The position numbers and the translations under genes are program-made. A stretch of 42,754 nt of DNA from the NCBI RefSeq assembly GCF_000803215.1, contig NZ_JSXC01000048.1, positions 1 through 42,754 of the forward strand, read 5' to 3'. A model generated the notes under the pieces. It saw nothing but the letters and a program-made list of their open reading frames with translations, did not search any database and was not told where the DNA came from. Origin of the DNA: Pectobacterium fontis. Lineage in GTDB: Bacteria > Pseudomonadota > Gammaproteobacteria > Enterobacterales > Enterobacteriaceae. Of this stretch, positions 1 through 9,554 are shown in pieces (the first letter of the stretch is position 1; every line of letters starts with the position of its first letter).

Positions 1-11
1 TCTGGTCGCGA

Positions 12-440
12 CTAATACACTTCAGGGTTGGCTGATTTTACCGCAGATAAAAAACCAATAAAATTACGGTTAAAGAAGGTGAAGTTATGAATAAATTGCA
101 CCTGTTTCTCTCCTCCTTGTTGACGATATTTTACAGACCACATTCTCCGGTTATTTATGGTGGTTGTCCCTGAACTAACTTTTACGATATCTGATAACGG
201 TATTTTCTGAGTGTATTCTCCGTTAACTTGATATAAATAAGATGAATCGTAATAATAATCCTCATTATTGATACCCAGTTTTTTTAACAAAAATGAGTCC
301 AGAGATATTTTTCTCATCGTACCATCACTGGAGTTTGTTCCTTTTTTATCGCGAAATCGATAAAAAAATAGCCTTAATAAAATAAGTAAAGGAATGAGTG
401 GTAGTATGATGCGTAGAAAAAATGAATAAAATTCCTGCAT
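12..440 (-). CDS. Hypothetical membrane-anchored protein (142 aa)
   Basis: I do not recognise this family. The N-terminus holds one hydrophobic segment (about residues 7-27) followed by a basic stretch (RFRDKK), as expected of an inner-membrane anchor with the rest in the cytoplasm. The remaining 100 residues are soluble, beta-rich in appearance and Tyr/Asn-rich, perhaps a PH/GRAM-like fold, but that is only a guess. The start is supported by GAGGTG placed 8-9 nt upstream of the ATG. Base composition is AT-richer than the bet genes. It ends 11 nt from the window edge, so its downstream context is unseen. Confidence 0.6.
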   Translation of the reverse strand: MQEFYSFFLRIILPLIPLLILLRLFFYRFRDKKGTNSSDGTMRKISLDSFLLKKLGINNEDYYYDSSYLYQVNGEYTQKIPLSDIVKVSSGTTTINNRRMWSVKYRQQGGEKQVQFIHNFTFFNRNFIGFLSAVKSANPEVY

Positions 441-575
441 GAAAATTCACCTCATCATGTTAACTTCTACTGATATCTATGCTTTACAAGCAACATCACG
501 CAGTAAATACCATCTTTAGCAGGAGATTTATAACCAATGATGTGTCACTCGATTTCCATGCCGTCATCATCATAC

Positions 576-887
576 TTACAATGCTTGTATACTCTGAACG
601 TCATGCTGAAAAACATAAGGATCGGATAAAAGGCAAAATTTATCATCCTCAGCGTAGTTGACGGCGATATGATAATCCTCACCAGCAAAAGCCTTAACCG
701 CATCAATATCAGTCCAGTACGTAGCAAGAAAAAAATGTTCCCAGTCCCCTTGAACGACGCGTTTAACAAAGGCCCCCAGATTACCTTTTATACTTTGTGA
801 ATGTTTGATGCCCGTTAATTGAAGATGAACGGCAAAACCCTCTGCGTACTCCAAGGGGACACAACCATGCCATGTTCTTACTATCAT
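576..887 (-). CDS. Antibiotic biosynthesis monooxygenase (ABM)-fold protein
   Basis: A 103-residue protein with the pattern of small dimeric alpha/beta-barrel ABM proteins. It opens with a strand containing RTWHG, then has a central FFLATYWTDIDAVKAFAG segment (strand plus helix) and a YAEDDKF segment near the end. Members include heme- and quinone-acting monooxygenases and many proteins of unknown substrate, so no reaction is assigned. I chose the internal ATG at 887 over the longer frame because AGGAG lies 7-8 nt upstream and the family usually starts with this strand. It appears monocistronic. Confidence 0.7.
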   Translation of the reverse strand: MIVRTWHGCVPLEYAEGFAVHLQLTGIKHSQSIKGNLGAFVKRVVQGDWEHFFLATYWTDIDAVKAFAGEDYHIAVNYAEDDKFCLLSDPYVFQHDVQSIQAL

Positions 888-1242
888 TACCGACTCCTGT
901 CGTAGTAAAGTCAATAAATTAACCAAATGAACAAATAACGGGAAAATATTACCACTGCTCACGTTATAAATCTGAAAAAATCTTGTTCACATAATAACAC
1001 ATCCAGCCATCCATCATCGCAATAGGTTTCGGTCATCATGTCCTGTGGTATACGCAATGTATGAGTAACTCAACGTTAAACCTTTCTTGGCGCATCTGTT
1101 TGGCGGTCGGTGCAGGGAAAGGGTAGCTGAATGAGAGGGGGATTTTACAAACAAAAAAGTTCGCCGAAGCGAACTTTTTTGTATAACTCGATACGGAGCA
1201 AAATCTGATGTGGCATTTGATTCGTTGATTTTGTCCAAAATA
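888..1242. other. Intergenic region between ABM gene and tRNA-Ser
   Basis: No credible gene is seen. The only recognisable element is the strong hairpin terminator at 1153-1180. Reading frames that run across this stretch continue into the tRNA and have no supported start. Confidence 0.6.
1153..1180 (-). terminator. Rho-independent terminator downstream of tRNA-Ser(GGA)
   Basis: GTTCGC, loop CGAA, GCGAAC, flanked by six A on one side and six T on the other. It is about 63 nt past the 3' end of the tRNA and is symmetric enough to work in both directions. Confidence 0.85.
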
Positions 1243-1332
1243 TGGCGGTGAGGAAGGGATTCGAACCCTTGATACGTTTTCACGTATACACACTTTCCAG
1301 GCGTGCTCCTTCAGCCTCTCGGACACCTCACC
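1243..1332 (-). tRNA. serX: tRNA-Ser (anticodon GGA)
   Basis: The reverse strand gives a 90-nt class II tRNA. The 7-bp acceptor stem is GGTGAGG/CCTCACC, followed by discriminator G and an encoded CCA. The anticodon loop CTGGAAA gives anticodon GGA, which reads UCC and UCU serine codons. There is a long variable arm (TATACGTGAAAACGTAT) and a T-loop GTTCGAATC. The 3' CCA is encoded. It has its own promoter and terminator, so it is a single-gene unit. Confidence 0.97.
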
Positions 1333-1363
1333 GGGGGTTGCCTACAAGGGGCAACGGGGCGCT

Positions 1364-1392
1364 ACTATAGGGAGTCGCTTAGCTCCGGTCAA
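1364..1392 (-). promoter_or_regulatory. Sigma-70 promoter of tRNA-Ser(GGA)
   Basis: On the reverse strand TTGACC (1387-1392), a 17-bp spacer and TATAGT (1364-1369) precede a GC-rich discriminator GCGCCCC. That discriminator is typical of stringently controlled stable-RNA promoters. Confidence 0.85.
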
Positions 1393-1498
1393 GCAGTATT
1401 TAGCGCTATTGGTGCATCTGGCTAAGCCTTGAACGGTAACGGATACGCCGCGTAATGATGTCGCCAACATGTCGGCAAAACAGGTGAAAAATACGCAT

Positions 1499-1535
1499 AA
1501 AAAAACCACAGACCGCAATGGTTTGTGGTTTTTTG
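1499..1535 (-). terminator. Terminator of the RpiB-family gene
   Basis: An 11-bp stem, AACCACAGACC (1504-1514) with GGTTTGTGGTT (1520-1530), contains one G-U pair and a 5-nt loop. The reverse-strand transcript then runs into a U tract. It begins 16 nt after the stop codon of the gene at 1551-2189. Confidence 0.85.
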
Positions 1536-1550
1536 TCAGCGAAAGGTCGA

Positions 1551-2189
1551 TTACGCCAGCAGTGTTTTGATGTAGCTGGTCAGTGCTTCGTCTTTGCTGT
1601 TCGCGAAGAAGTATTCCTGGAATTTAGGACCCGCAATCGCGCCTTTAACCAGATCCTGATCGAGACCTTTCAGGATGGTGATCAGATCGTTGTAGGTCAC
1701 TTCTTTTACGGCATCCAGGATTTTCTTGTTACGTTGTTGAGGAACAACGCGATCGCTTGGATAGCCTCTGCCACCTTCTTCTTTGAACAACTGAGTAAAC
1801 AGGTTTTCCAGGTTCAGTTCTGCGCCCCAGCCAAAGCCTTTAGCGTAAGGAACGGATACAGCATTACCATTGTTGATCTGAGAGAACAGGTAAGCATCAG
1901 ATGGGTCAACAACCAGACCGCAGATTACGCCTGGGAAAGAGTTACAAGCCAGCATCGCGCCTTGACCAGTACCACAACCGGTCACCACGAAATCGGCAGC
2001 ACCGGAGTTCAGCAGAATTGCTGCCAAAATACCGTTTTGGATGTAGGTCAACTGTGCGGCATCTTCAACCGCGTATTGACCGTAGTTGTGTACAGTGTGA
2101 CCCAGCGGTGCAACCGCTTTAGTCAGAGACTCGGCGATGATGGCATTTTTGGCAGCTTGGCTGTTCTCGTTAATCAGTGCAATTTTCAT
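1551..2189 (-). CDS. RpiB/LacA/LacB-family sugar-phosphate isomerase
   Basis: A 212-residue cytoplasmic enzyme. The family interconverts aldose and ketose phosphates (RpiB: ribose-5-P/ribulose-5-P; LacAB: galactose-6-P/tagatose-6-P). The N-terminal Rossmann-like part (residues 1-140) carries VVTGCGTGQGAML, where Cys72 matches the catalytic Cys of RpiB, and the family pattern NNGNAVSVP near residue 108. The protein is about 60 residues longer than RpiB (about 150 aa), with an added C-terminal helical domain, so its substrate may differ from ribose 5-phosphate. The start has AAGGAACGAAC just upstream. It is monocistronic with its own terminator. A KdgR-like site in the leader suggests a link to pectin or uronate catabolism. 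From memory, KdgR regulon comparisons named such a protein SpiX; the identity is inferred. Confidence 0.85.
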   Translation of the reverse strand: MKIALINENSQAAKNAIIAESLTKAVAPLGHTVHNYGQYAVEDAAQLTYIQNGILAAILLNSGAADFVVTGCGTGQGAMLACNSFPGVICGLVVDPSDAYLFSQINNGNAVSVPYAKGFGWGAELNLENLFTQLFKEEGGRGYPSDRVVPQQRNKKILDAVKEVTYNDLITILKGLDQDLVKGAIAGPKFQEYFFANSKDEALTSYIKTLLA

Positions 2190-2225
2190 GTTCGTTCCTT
2201 TTCTGTGACGGACAAATACATTTTT

Positions 2226-2240
2226 TAAAACTGTATTTCA
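2226..2240 (-). promoter_or_regulatory. KdgR-like operator
   Basis: The reverse strand reads TGAAATACAGTTTTA. It matches the KdgR core TGAAAY-N3-RTTTCA at 11 of 12 defined positions. It lies 37 nt upstream of the start codon and just downstream of the predicted transcription start, a position suited to repression by road-block. Confidence 0.55.
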
Positions 2241-2253
2241 ATTTGATGTGTGC

Positions 2254-2281
2254 AGTATACCGTTTCAAAAATAAAGCGCAA
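2254..2281 (-). promoter_or_regulatory. Putative sigma-70 promoter of the RpiB-family gene
   Basis: TTGCGC (2276-2281) and TATACT (2254-2259) are separated by 16 bp on the reverse strand. The start point would fall just upstream of the KdgR-like site. Confidence 0.5.
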
Positions 2282-2366
2282 ATCGTGGAAGTAAAGAATG
2301 CGGCACAGCCCATAAATTCAGGAAAAATACGAACGGGAAAATACGACGAATAATGGCATAAGATAT

Positions 2367-2395
2367 TGAAAAATGGCGCTGTATTTCAGCGCCAT
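2367..2395 (-). terminator. Terminator of betT
   Basis: A perfect 9-bp stem, ATGGCGCTG (2373-2381) with CAGCGCCAT (2387-2395), has a 5-nt loop. On the reverse strand it is followed by a run of U. It starts 10 nt after the betT stop codon. Confidence 0.85.
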
Positions 2396-2404
2396 AGAGG
2401 AGGT

Positions 2405-4438
2405 CTATACATCTGGAAAGGTTAGCGTATTGCCCGGCGCTTCTCGGTTAAGATGAAGAAAATTCAGGTGTCGTTCGTACTGATCCAAAATATCGTTAAT
2501 CACCTGCTCTTTACTGTAGTCCATCAGGTCATTGCCCTGACTTCCTTCCAGTAGGAAAGTCTCAAGCCGGTAATAATCCGATTTGCCCGATCGGGCACGG
2601 TAGGTAAACGCCGGAACGCTATAGCGCTGTGGCCAGATTTGGTAAAGAAAATTCTGCTCATCCCCCAAATCGACCTGCAGTTCGAGGTGGTTCAAGCGCT
2701 CATCTTCAACAGGGGGCAACTCGTTGACTTCAACGCTGGCACCTCGCAGGCGCAACTCACGCGCGACGTCATCCATCGCGGCTTTACAGACGTTATCCAG
2801 CATTTTCTGCGTGTGCGTTGTGCCGGGGAAGTTCATGACACGCGAGATACGTTGTTTCCAGTTCAAACGATCGTCGCCTGATATCGGTATGGGGGCAGAT
2901 GTTTGTAAGGAACTGGCTTTGCGGTAATCCTCAACTCGCAGTGATTTATATAACCCTGCCATGATAAAGAACATCACAAAACTAAATGGTAATCCCATGA
3001 TGACGGTGGTGTTCTGCAATGCGGATACACCGTTTGTCATCAGCATACCCAACGTCAGCAGGCCGATAGCGACTGACCAGAAGACCCGCAGCCAGTTGGG
3101 TGCATCGTTGTTGATGTCGCCGAGGCGGGAGGTGAAGTTACCCAGAACCAGAGAACCTGAATCGGCAGAGGTGACATAAAACAGTAGGCCGGTGATGGTA
3201 GCGACGGAGGCGCTTAGGCTGAAGCCCGGATACTGTGCCAGCAGGCTGTAGAACCCGCGTTCCGGGTGCTGCATGACTTCATTGGCAAAATCCAGATTAC
3301 CGTGGATTACCTGATAAAGTGCGCTATTACCAAAAATGGAGAGCCACAGTAGCGTAAAGACAAACGGAATGATTAGCGTGCCGACGACGAACTGGCGAAT
3401 CGTTCTGCCGCGTGAAATGCGTGCCAGAAACAGCCCGACAAACGGCGCCCACGCCACCCACCATGCCCAGAAGAACAGCGTCCAGCTATTCATCCACTCT
3501 GTCGGGCGATCGAACGCAAAACTGTTGAGCGTCATTCCTGTAAAGCGATTGATGTAATCCCCTACGTTCAGCACCAGTGCGTTGAGCAGGAACTCGGTAT
3601 CTCCCCAAAAGAGCAGAAAGAGAATCAAACCCAGCGCGAGCAGGACGTTAAGCTCGGAGAGGAAACGAATGCCGCGATTGACGCCGGACGTCACGGAAAC
3701 GGTCGCCATAATCACCGAAAGCAGGATAAGCGAAGCCTGAACGGTGAGATTCTCGGGGATCTGGAACAAGACTTTCAGCCCGTAGTTAAGCTGAACAACA
3801 CCGATACCCAGCGTGGTCGCAATACCGAAGATCGTGCCAAGTACGGCTGCGATATCAACACTGTGCCCAATCGGGCCATTGATGCGCTTACCAAAGATAG
3901 GATACAGGGCAGAGCGAATCGTCAGCGGCAAATTATACCGATAGCTGAAGTAGCCCAGCGCGATCCCCATCAGCGCGTACATTGACCAGCCCGTCAGCCC
4001 GTAGTGGAAGAGCGTCCACACCATGGCCTGCCGTGCCGCTTCCATCGTCTGCCCTTGTCCTTCCGGCGGCATCATATATTGCGTGATAGGTTCTGCGACG
4101 GAGAAGAACATTAAATCGATGCCGATCCCCGCAGCAAACAGCATCGCTGCCCAACTCATCAGACTGAATTCAGGTTTCGACTGTTCCGGGCCGAGCTTGA
4201 TCGAACCAAAGCGAGACGACGCGATGAAGATGACAAAAACAATGTAGAGCGTGGCGGCGAGCAGGTAATACCAACCAAAGGTGGCGGAAACCCAACTAAG
4301 CGCATGGGTAATCCAGGCATTAGCTTCTTGGTTAAACAACATGGTCATTAGCGAGAAAGTCAGGATTAATCCCGCTGATGTGTAGAACACGACAGGATTC
4401 AGGCGATCCTGCTGGGTGGTCGTTTCTGATGCTGGCAT
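2405..4438 (-). CDS. betT: High-affinity choline transporter BetT (BCCT family)
   Basis: An inner-membrane importer that brings in choline for oxidation to glycine betaine under osmotic stress. The 677-residue product has about 12 hydrophobic segments in residues 15-510. It carries the BCCT signature around WAWWVAWAPFVGLFLARISR, and a roughly 160-residue hydrophilic cytoplasmic tail typical of the long, osmosensing BetT type. I chose the ATG at 4438, giving MPASETTTQQ, over an upstream start because AAGGGAT lies about 6 nt before it. It is divergent from betIBA, sharing a 353-nt regulatory region with the probable BetI operator. Family assignment is very secure. Confidence 0.95.
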   Translation of the reverse strand: MPASETTTQQDRLNPVVFYTSAGLILTFSLMTMLFNQEANAWITHALSWVSATFGWYYLLAATLYIVFVIFIASSRFGSIKLGPEQSKPEFSLMSWAAMLFAAGIGIDLMFFSVAEPITQYMMPPEGQGQTMEAARQAMVWTLFHYGLTGWSMYALMGIALGYFSYRYNLPLTIRSALYPIFGKRINGPIGHSVDIAAVLGTIFGIATTLGIGVVQLNYGLKVLFQIPENLTVQASLILLSVIMATVSVTSGVNRGIRFLSELNVLLALGLILFLLFWGDTEFLLNALVLNVGDYINRFTGMTLNSFAFDRPTEWMNSWTLFFWAWWVAWAPFVGLFLARISRGRTIRQFVVGTLIIPFVFTLLWLSIFGNSALYQVIHGNLDFANEVMQHPERGFYSLLAQYPGFSLSASVATITGLLFYVTSADSGSLVLGNFTSRLGDINNDAPNWLRVFWSVAIGLLTLGMLMTNGVSALQNTTVIMGLPFSFVMFFIMAGLYKSLRVEDYRKASSLQTSAPIPISGDDRLNWKQRISRVMNFPGTTHTQKMLDNVCKAAMDDVARELRLRGASVEVNELPPVEDERLNHLELQVDLGDEQNFLYQIWPQRYSVPAFTYRARSGKSDYYRLETFLLEGSQGNDLMDYSKEQVINDILDQYERHLNFLHLNREAPGNTLTFPDV

Positions 4439-4791
4439 GGTTATCCCTTGCGTTACGTGAACCGATATTCTGATTCCTCTTTCCACGAAGCGCGCTTAGC
4501 GCATATCAAAAACAGCGCGGAGGATATCCGCTGAGTACGCTTTCCGTTGGAAGGTGGTTATCAGAACAAAAAGTGAAATATTATTTTTAAGTTAGAGTTA
4601 ACGTCTGAACTTAAACTATTTTTCGCGATAATTGGTACATATCTTTAACCTTTCAGCAATAAAAGATATTCATTTTTTATTGAACGTTCAATCAAAAAAA
4701 AGTTTAATGGGAAAAATCGGATCACGAATCATCGGCTTTTACCGTGATTGAACACACAAAAATGGAGGGAGTAACATGAAGGAAAAGTATA
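4439..4791. other. Divergent betT / betIBA control region
   Basis: 353 nt, AT-rich, with no coding potential. It must hold both divergent promoters. The one element I can define is the palindrome at 4679-4692. In E. coli this interval also binds ArcA, but I did not find a convincing ArcA box by eye. Confidence 0.7.
4679..4692. promoter_or_regulatory. Probable BetI operator
   Basis: ATTGAACGTTCAAT is a perfect 14-bp palindrome in the betT-betI interval, 100 nt before betI. TetR-family repressors bind such palindromes, and it resembles the E. coli BetI target as I recall it. Choline would relieve repression. Confidence 0.7.
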
Positions 4792-5379
4792 GTGCCTAAG
4801 GTCGGAATGCAGCCAATCAGACGACAACAACTTATTGAAGCGACGATGGCAGCGATTAACGATGTGGGAATGCATGACGCCTCGATCGCTCAGATTGCCC
4901 GGCGTGCCGGTGTGTCGAATGGGATCATCAGCCATTATTTCTGCGATAAAAATGGCTTACTAGAAGCAACGATGCGCTACCTGATTAGCCATCTGGGGCT
5001 GGCGGTGCAATCACGGTTGCTGAGTCTGACAGAGAACACGCCTCGCGCACGTTTACGCGCGATCGTCCAGGGGAATTTCGATGATAGCCAGACGAATAGC
5101 GCCGCGATGAAAACCTGGCTGGCCTTCTGGGCCAGCAGCCTGCATTCCCCGATGCTCCATCGGTTACAGCAGGTTAACGATCGGCGGCTTTACTCCAACC
5201 TGTGTGTCGAATTCAGGCACTGTTTGCCGAAGGATAAAGCACGTATTGCGGCAAAAGGGCTGGCAGGGCTGATCGATGGGCTGTGGCTGCGTGGTGCGCT
5301 AAGCCATCACGCCTTTAACTGCGAAGAAGCGCTGAGTATTACCTACAGCTATATCGAGCAACAGCTCCTTCACGCGTGA
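4792..5379 (+). CDS. betI: Choline-responsive repressor BetI (TetR family)
   Basis: A DNA-binding repressor of the bet genes, derepressed by choline. The 195-residue length equals E. coli BetI. The N-terminal helix-turn-helix occupies about residues 27-50 ([19 protein letters not shown]), followed by the conserved [11 protein letters not shown]. The C-terminal ligand domain includes [11 protein letters not shown] and [12 protein letters not shown]. The start is GTG at 4792 with AAGGAA upstream, giving the family N-terminus MPKVGMQ. It is first gene of betIBA, 61 nt before betB. Confidence 0.95.
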   Translation: MPKVGMQPIRRQQLIEATMAAINDVGMHDASIAQIARRAGVSNGIISHYFCDKNGLLEATMRYLISHLGLAVQSRLLSLTENTPRARLRAIVQGNFDDSQTNSAAMKTWLAFWASSLHSPMLHRLQQVNDRRLYSNLCVEFRHCLPKDKARIAAKGLAGLIDGLWLRGALSHHAFNCEEALSITYSYIEQQLLHA

Positions 5380-5440
5380 TCCTTCCTTATCATTTCTGCC
5401 TGGAACCCGGTGTTTAGGCAGCCATCAGACAGGAGAATTT

Positions 5441-6913
5441 ATGTCTCGCTACGGTTTACAACCGCTTTATATCAACGGCGCTTATGTCGATAGCACGGGT
5501 GGCGATACGTTTGATGCCGTAAATCCCGCGAATGGTGACATCATTGCCCACGTTCAGTCGGCAACGGCCGCTGACGTTGATCATGCCGTTAACGCCGCAA
5601 TCGCAGGGCAGAAAGTATGGGCGGCGATGACCGCGATGGAGCGCTCGCGCATTTTACGCCGCGCTGTTGATATCCTGCGTGAACGTAATGATGAACTCGC
5701 GTTGCTTGAAACGCACGATACCGGCAAACCGTTCTCGGAAACGCGTACCGTTGACATCGTCACCGGCGCAGATGTTCTGGAATATTATGCGGGGCTGATT
5801 CCGATGCTTGAAGGTCAGCAGATCCCCTTGCGCGATACGTCGTTCGTCTACACGCGTCGTGAACCGCTTGGCGTTGTTGCGGGTATCGGTGCCTGGAATT
5901 ACCCCATTCAGATCGCATTGTGGAAATCGGCGCCTGCACTGGCGGCAGGGAACGCTATGATCTTCAAACCCAGTGAGGTCACATCGCTCACCGCGCTGAA
6001 GCTGGCGGAAATCTACACCGAAGCCGGGCTACCTGCTGGTGTCTTTAACGTGCTGACCGGAACGGGGAAAACCGTTGGTCAGGCGCTCACTTCACATCCT
6101 GGCATTGCTAAAGTCTCTTTCACCGGGGGGATCGCTAGTGGGAAAACCGTCATGGCCAATGCCGCCGGCTCGACGTTGAAAGACGTCACGATGGAGCTGG
6201 GCGGAAAGTCGCCACTGATTATTTTTGACGATGCGGATCTGGATAAAGCCGCGGATATTGCCATGATGGCGAACTTTTTCAGCTCAGGGCAGGTGTGTAC
6301 CAACGGTACACGCGTCTTCATTCCGCAAGCGTTACAGGCGCAGTTTGAGCAAAAAATTCTGGCGCGCGTTCAACGCATCCGTATCGGTGATCCAACTGAT
6401 GAACAGGTGAATTTTGGTCCGTTGGTCAGCTTTCCTCATCGGGAATCCGTCCTGCGTTACATCGAAAGCGGTAAACGTGAAGGTGCGCGTGTGCTGGTGG
6501 GCGGCGAACCGATGACAGACGGGGACTATGCACAAGGTGCATACGTTGCCCCTACGGTGTTCACGGACTGCCGGGACGATATGACGATTGTGCGAGAGGA
6601 AATCTTTGGGCCGGTCATGAGTATTCTGACGTATCAGGATGAGGATGAGGTGATCCGCCGCGCCAATAATAGCGAATATGGGCTGGCGGCGGGCATCGTG
6701 ACCCGCGATTTGAATCGGGCACATCGTGTGATTCATCAGCTTGATGCCGGGATTTGCTGGATCAACACCTGGGGGGAATCTCCGGCTGAAATGCCTGTGG
6801 GCGGCTACAAACATTCGGGTGTCGGACGTGAAAACGGCATAACAACATTGGAACACTATACGCAAATTAAATCTGTACAGGTTGAACTGGGTGAATTCCG
6901 CTCGGTATTTTAA
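5441..6913 (+). CDS. betB: Betaine aldehyde dehydrogenase BetB
   Basis: Oxidises betaine aldehyde to glycine betaine with NAD(P)+ in the cytoplasm, the second step of choline oxidation. It is a full-length 490-residue aldehyde dehydrogenase. General base Glu252 lies in MELGGKSP and nucleophile Cys286 in [13 protein letters not shown], the same numbers as in E. coli BetB. The oxyanion and NAD-binding segment [11 protein letters not shown] is present near residue 150. AGGAGAATTT precedes the ATG. It sits between betI and betA, 19 nt from betA, so co-transcription is expected. Confidence 0.97.
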   Translation: MSRYGLQPLYINGAYVDSTGGDTFDAVNPANGDIIAHVQSATAADVDHAVNAAIAGQKVWAAMTAMERSRILRRAVDILRERNDELALLETHDTGKPFSETRTVDIVTGADVLEYYAGLIPMLEGQQIPLRDTSFVYTRREPLGVVAGIGAWNYPIQIALWKSAPALAAGNAMIFKPSEVTSLTALKLAEIYTEAGLPAGVFNVLTGTGKTVGQALTSHPGIAKVSFTGGIASGKTVMANAAGSTLKDVTMELGGKSPLIIFDDADLDKAADIAMMANFFSSGQVCTNGTRVFIPQALQAQFEQKILARVQRIRIGDPTDEQVNFGPLVSFPHRESVLRYIESGKREGARVLVGGEPMTDGDYAQGAYVAPTVFTDCRDDMTIVREEIFGPVMSILTYQDEDEVIRRANNSEYGLAAGIVTRDLNRAHRVIHQLDAGICWINTWGESPAEMPVGGYKHSGVGRENGITTLEHYTQIKSVQVELGEFRSVF

Positions 6914-6932
6914 ACGAAGGGGAGAAAGCCTA

Positions 6933-8633
6933 ATGGAATATGATTACATCATTATTGGAGCCGGTTCCGCTGGCAATGTATTGGCAACGCGTCTGACAGA
7001 AGAAAGTGACGTGAGCGTGCTGCTGCTTGAGGCGGGGGGGCCTGATTATCGGCTGGATTTTCGTACGCAAATGCCTGCCGCTTTAGCTTTCCCATTACAG
7101 GGGGAACGCTATAACTGGGCTTATGAAACCGACCCGGAACCGCATATGAATAATCGCCGTATGGAATGCGGTCGAGGCAAAGGGCTGGGGGGATCATCAC
7201 TGATTAACGGCATGTGTTACATCCGTGGCAATGCCATGGATTTTGATCACTGGGCAACCCTGCCGGGTCTGGAAGACTGGAGCTACCTTGACTGCCTGCC
7301 GTATTTCCGCAAAGCGGAAACGCGGGATGTCGGAGCGAACGACTATCATGGTGCGACTGGCCCGGTTGCGGTTACTACGCCGAAGATGGGAAACAACGAG
7401 TTGTTTCACGCGATGGTTGAAGCTGGTGTGCAAGCGGGTTATCCGCGTACCGACGATCTTAACGGCTATCAGCAGGAAGGTTTTGGGCCGATGGACAGAA
7501 CCGTGACGCCGAAGGGGCGTCGCGCCAGTACTGCCAGGGGCTATCTGGATCAGGCGAAAGGCCGCAACAATCTGACCATCGTGACGCATGCCTTAACTGA
7601 CAAGATCCTCTTTGACGGAAAACGTGCAGTTGGCGTCGCTTACTTTAAAGGGGAAAAACCACAAACAGCAAAGGCGCGCCGTGAAGTCCTGTTGTGTGCC
7701 GGTGCCATCGCCTCGCCACAAATTTTGCAACGTTCCGGCGTGGGGCCAAAAGAGCTGCTTCAGAGGCTCGATATTCCTGTCGTGCACGATTTGCCTGGTG
7801 TCGGCGAGAATTTACAGGATCATCTGGAAATGTATTTGCAATACGCCTGCAAAGAACCCGTATCGCAGTATCCAGCGCTGCAATGGTTTAATCAGCCGAA
7901 AATTGGGGCGGAATGGCTGTTCAATGGCACCGGTGTTGGCGCCAGTAACCAATTTGAAGCAGGTGGTTTTATCCGCAGTAGCGATGAGTTTGCCTGGCCG
8001 AATATTCAATACCATTTTCTCCCTGTCGCGATTAACTACAATGGCAGTAACGCGGTAAAAGAGCACGGTTTCCAGGCTCATGTCGGTTCCATGCGTTCAC
8101 CTAGTCGGGGGCGCGTGCAGGTGCGCTCCAAAGATGCCCGCGAGCATCCCAGCATTCTGTTCAACTATATGTCGACGGAGCAGGATTGGCAGGAATTTCG
8201 CGATGCGATCCGCATTACACGTAAAATCATGGCACAACCAGCGCTGGATAAATATCGCGGGCGCGAGATTAGTCCCGGACTTGAGGTTCAGACCGATGAA
8301 GAACTGGACGAATTTATCCGTACTCACGCCGAGACGGCATTCCACCCTTCCTGTTCCTGTAAGATGGGAGAAGACGACATGGCGGTGGTCGATGGACAGG
8401 GACGAGTCCACGGAATGGAAGGGCTGCGTGTTGTCGATGCTTCTATCATGCCGCAGATCATTACCGGTAATCTGAATGCGACAACTATCATGATCGCGGA
8501 GAAAATTGCGGATCGAATCCGTCGTCGTCAGCCGTTGCCACGCAGCAAAGCGCGCTACTATGTTGCTAGTCATACCCGTGTTTCTGGCAATCCCATTGTG
8601 GGAAACACACCCGCGCTGAAACCTGCTTCATGA
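6933..8633 (+). CDS. betA: Choline dehydrogenase BetA (GMC oxidoreductase)
   Basis: A membrane-associated FAD enzyme oxidising choline to betaine aldehyde; it can also act on the aldehyde. The 566-residue product has the N-terminal FAD-binding motif GAGSAG at residues 9-14. GMC signature 1 is [17 protein letters not shown] and signature 2 is [15 protein letters not shown]. The C-terminal active-site region reads [10 protein letters not shown], followed by [10 protein letters not shown]. The start at 6933 was chosen because GGGGAG lies about 8 nt upstream and the FAD motif then falls at the usual position. The longer frame begins inside betB. Last gene of betIBA. Confidence 0.96.
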   Translation: MEYDYIIIGAGSAGNVLATRLTEESDVSVLLLEAGGPDYRLDFRTQMPAALAFPLQGERYNWAYETDPEPHMNNRRMECGRGKGLGGSSLINGMCYIRGNAMDFDHWATLPGLEDWSYLDCLPYFRKAETRDVGANDYHGATGPVAVTTPKMGNNELFHAMVEAGVQAGYPRTDDLNGYQQEGFGPMDRTVTPKGRRASTARGYLDQAKGRNNLTIVTHALTDKILFDGKRAVGVAYFKGEKPQTAKARREVLLCAGAIASPQILQRSGVGPKELLQRLDIPVVHDLPGVGENLQDHLEMYLQYACKEPVSQYPALQWFNQPKIGAEWLFNGTGVGASNQFEAGGFIRSSDEFAWPNIQYHFLPVAINYNGSNAVKEHGFQAHVGSMRSPSRGRVQVRSKDAREHPSILFNYMSTEQDWQEFRDAIRITRKIMAQPALDKYRGREISPGLEVQTDEELDEFIRTHAETAFHPSCSCKMGEDDMAVVDGQGRVHGMEGLRVVDASIMPQIITGNLNATTIMIAEKIADRIRRRQPLPRSKARYYVASHTRVSGNPIVGNTPALKPAS

Positions 8634-8791
8634 CGTTCCTTGCATAGCCAATTCTCCACCGAGATGGACTGCGTAAAAGTCGCGGTCCATACTTTTCGTT
8701 GCTATACACAATCTGACACACAAACGCCTTCCGTCCCATTACTATGGGGGGCAATACCATTCGTGATGTCACTTTTCCTTGAGGAATGAAA

Positions 8792-9451
8792 ATGAATAAT
8801 TGGCTGCAACAAATTCAGGGCTTATTAGGTTCCGCTGCCGGTAACAAGCAGGGGGATCACCATCAAGGAGGAAAAAATGGCAATTTTGGCGATATGTTAA
8901 AGCCCGCGGCGCTGGGCGGTTTGGCGGGCGTCTTGTTGTCGAATAAATCAACCCGGAAAATCATGGGGTCTCTGGGTAAAAATGCGCTGATCATTGGGGG
9001 GAGTGCAGCGGCAGGCGTGGTGTTGTGGAACCAATACAAGAAACGCGTGCGTGATACGCATCAGGATGACCCACAGTTTGGCACCCAGTCTTCTGCGGAT
9101 ACGATTCGTGCCAGACGTCTGATTCAGGCGCTGGTTTTTGCTGCCAAGAGTGATGGCCACATTGATGCGAGTGAAAGACAGCGTATTGATGAGAATATTC
9201 AGCAACTGCAACTGGGAAACGAGGCGCAACGCTGGGTACAGGAAGCGATAGCACAACCGCTCGATCCCGTGTTGCTGGCGAAAGACGTGAAAAACGAGGA
9301 AGAGGCGCTGGAAATTTACTTCCTGAGCTGTGCGGTTATCGATATCGATCACTTCATGGAAAAAAGTTATCTGGATGCGTTAGCAACGGAATTGAAGATA
9401 CCACAAGACGTACGGCAGTCGATCACCAATGAACTAAAAAACCCGTCATGA
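8792..9451 (+). CDS. yebE: YebE-like inner-membrane protein (DUF533, TerB-like fold)
   Basis: A 219-residue protein closely resembling E. coli YebE. A hydrophilic N-terminus is followed by a Gly/Ala-rich hydrophobic segment (PAALGGLAGVLL), then LIIGGSAAAGVVLWNQYKK. The conserved C-terminal TerB-like helical domain begins ALVFAAKSDGHIDASER and includes NEEEALEIYFLSCAVIDID. Function is unknown; YebE belongs to the envelope-stress literature as I recall. The ATG at 8792 is preferred over 8786 because GAGGA directly abuts the earlier ATG but is 6 nt from this one. Unlike E. coli, it lies next to fabA. Confidence 0.88.
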   Translation: MNNWLQQIQGLLGSAAGNKQGDHHQGGKNGNFGDMLKPAALGGLAGVLLSNKSTRKIMGSLGKNALIIGGSAAAGVVLWNQYKKRVRDTHQDDPQFGTQSSADTIRARRLIQALVFAAKSDGHIDASERQRIDENIQQLQLGNEAQRWVQEAIAQPLDPVLLAKDVKNEEEALEIYFLSCAVIDIDHFMEKSYLDALATELKIPQDVRQSITNELKNPS

Positions 9452-9516
9452 TGAGGCCATGATTTAAGTTGGTTGGATGCGTTCAGCGTTCAGATAGGAT
9501 AAATAAAGAGAATAAC

Positions 9517-9539
9517 GCGGGCGAGGATTTTTCGCCCGC
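9517..9539. terminator. Hairpin between convergent yebE and fabA
   Basis: GCGGGCGA pairs with TCGCCCGC around a 7-nt loop, midway between two convergent genes. Neither strand has a strong U tract, so intrinsic termination is only suspected. Confidence 0.45.
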
Positions 9540-9554
9540 TGTATCATCTGACGT

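Noticed and set aside
479-661. 60-codon plus-strand frame near the left end
   Set aside because: Its 3' part is antisense to the ABM-fold gene, with no Shine-Dalgarno sequence or recognisable motif.
2254-2267. Second KdgR site upstream of the RpiB-family gene
   Set aside because: Only the TGAAAC half-site is present; the other half does not match.
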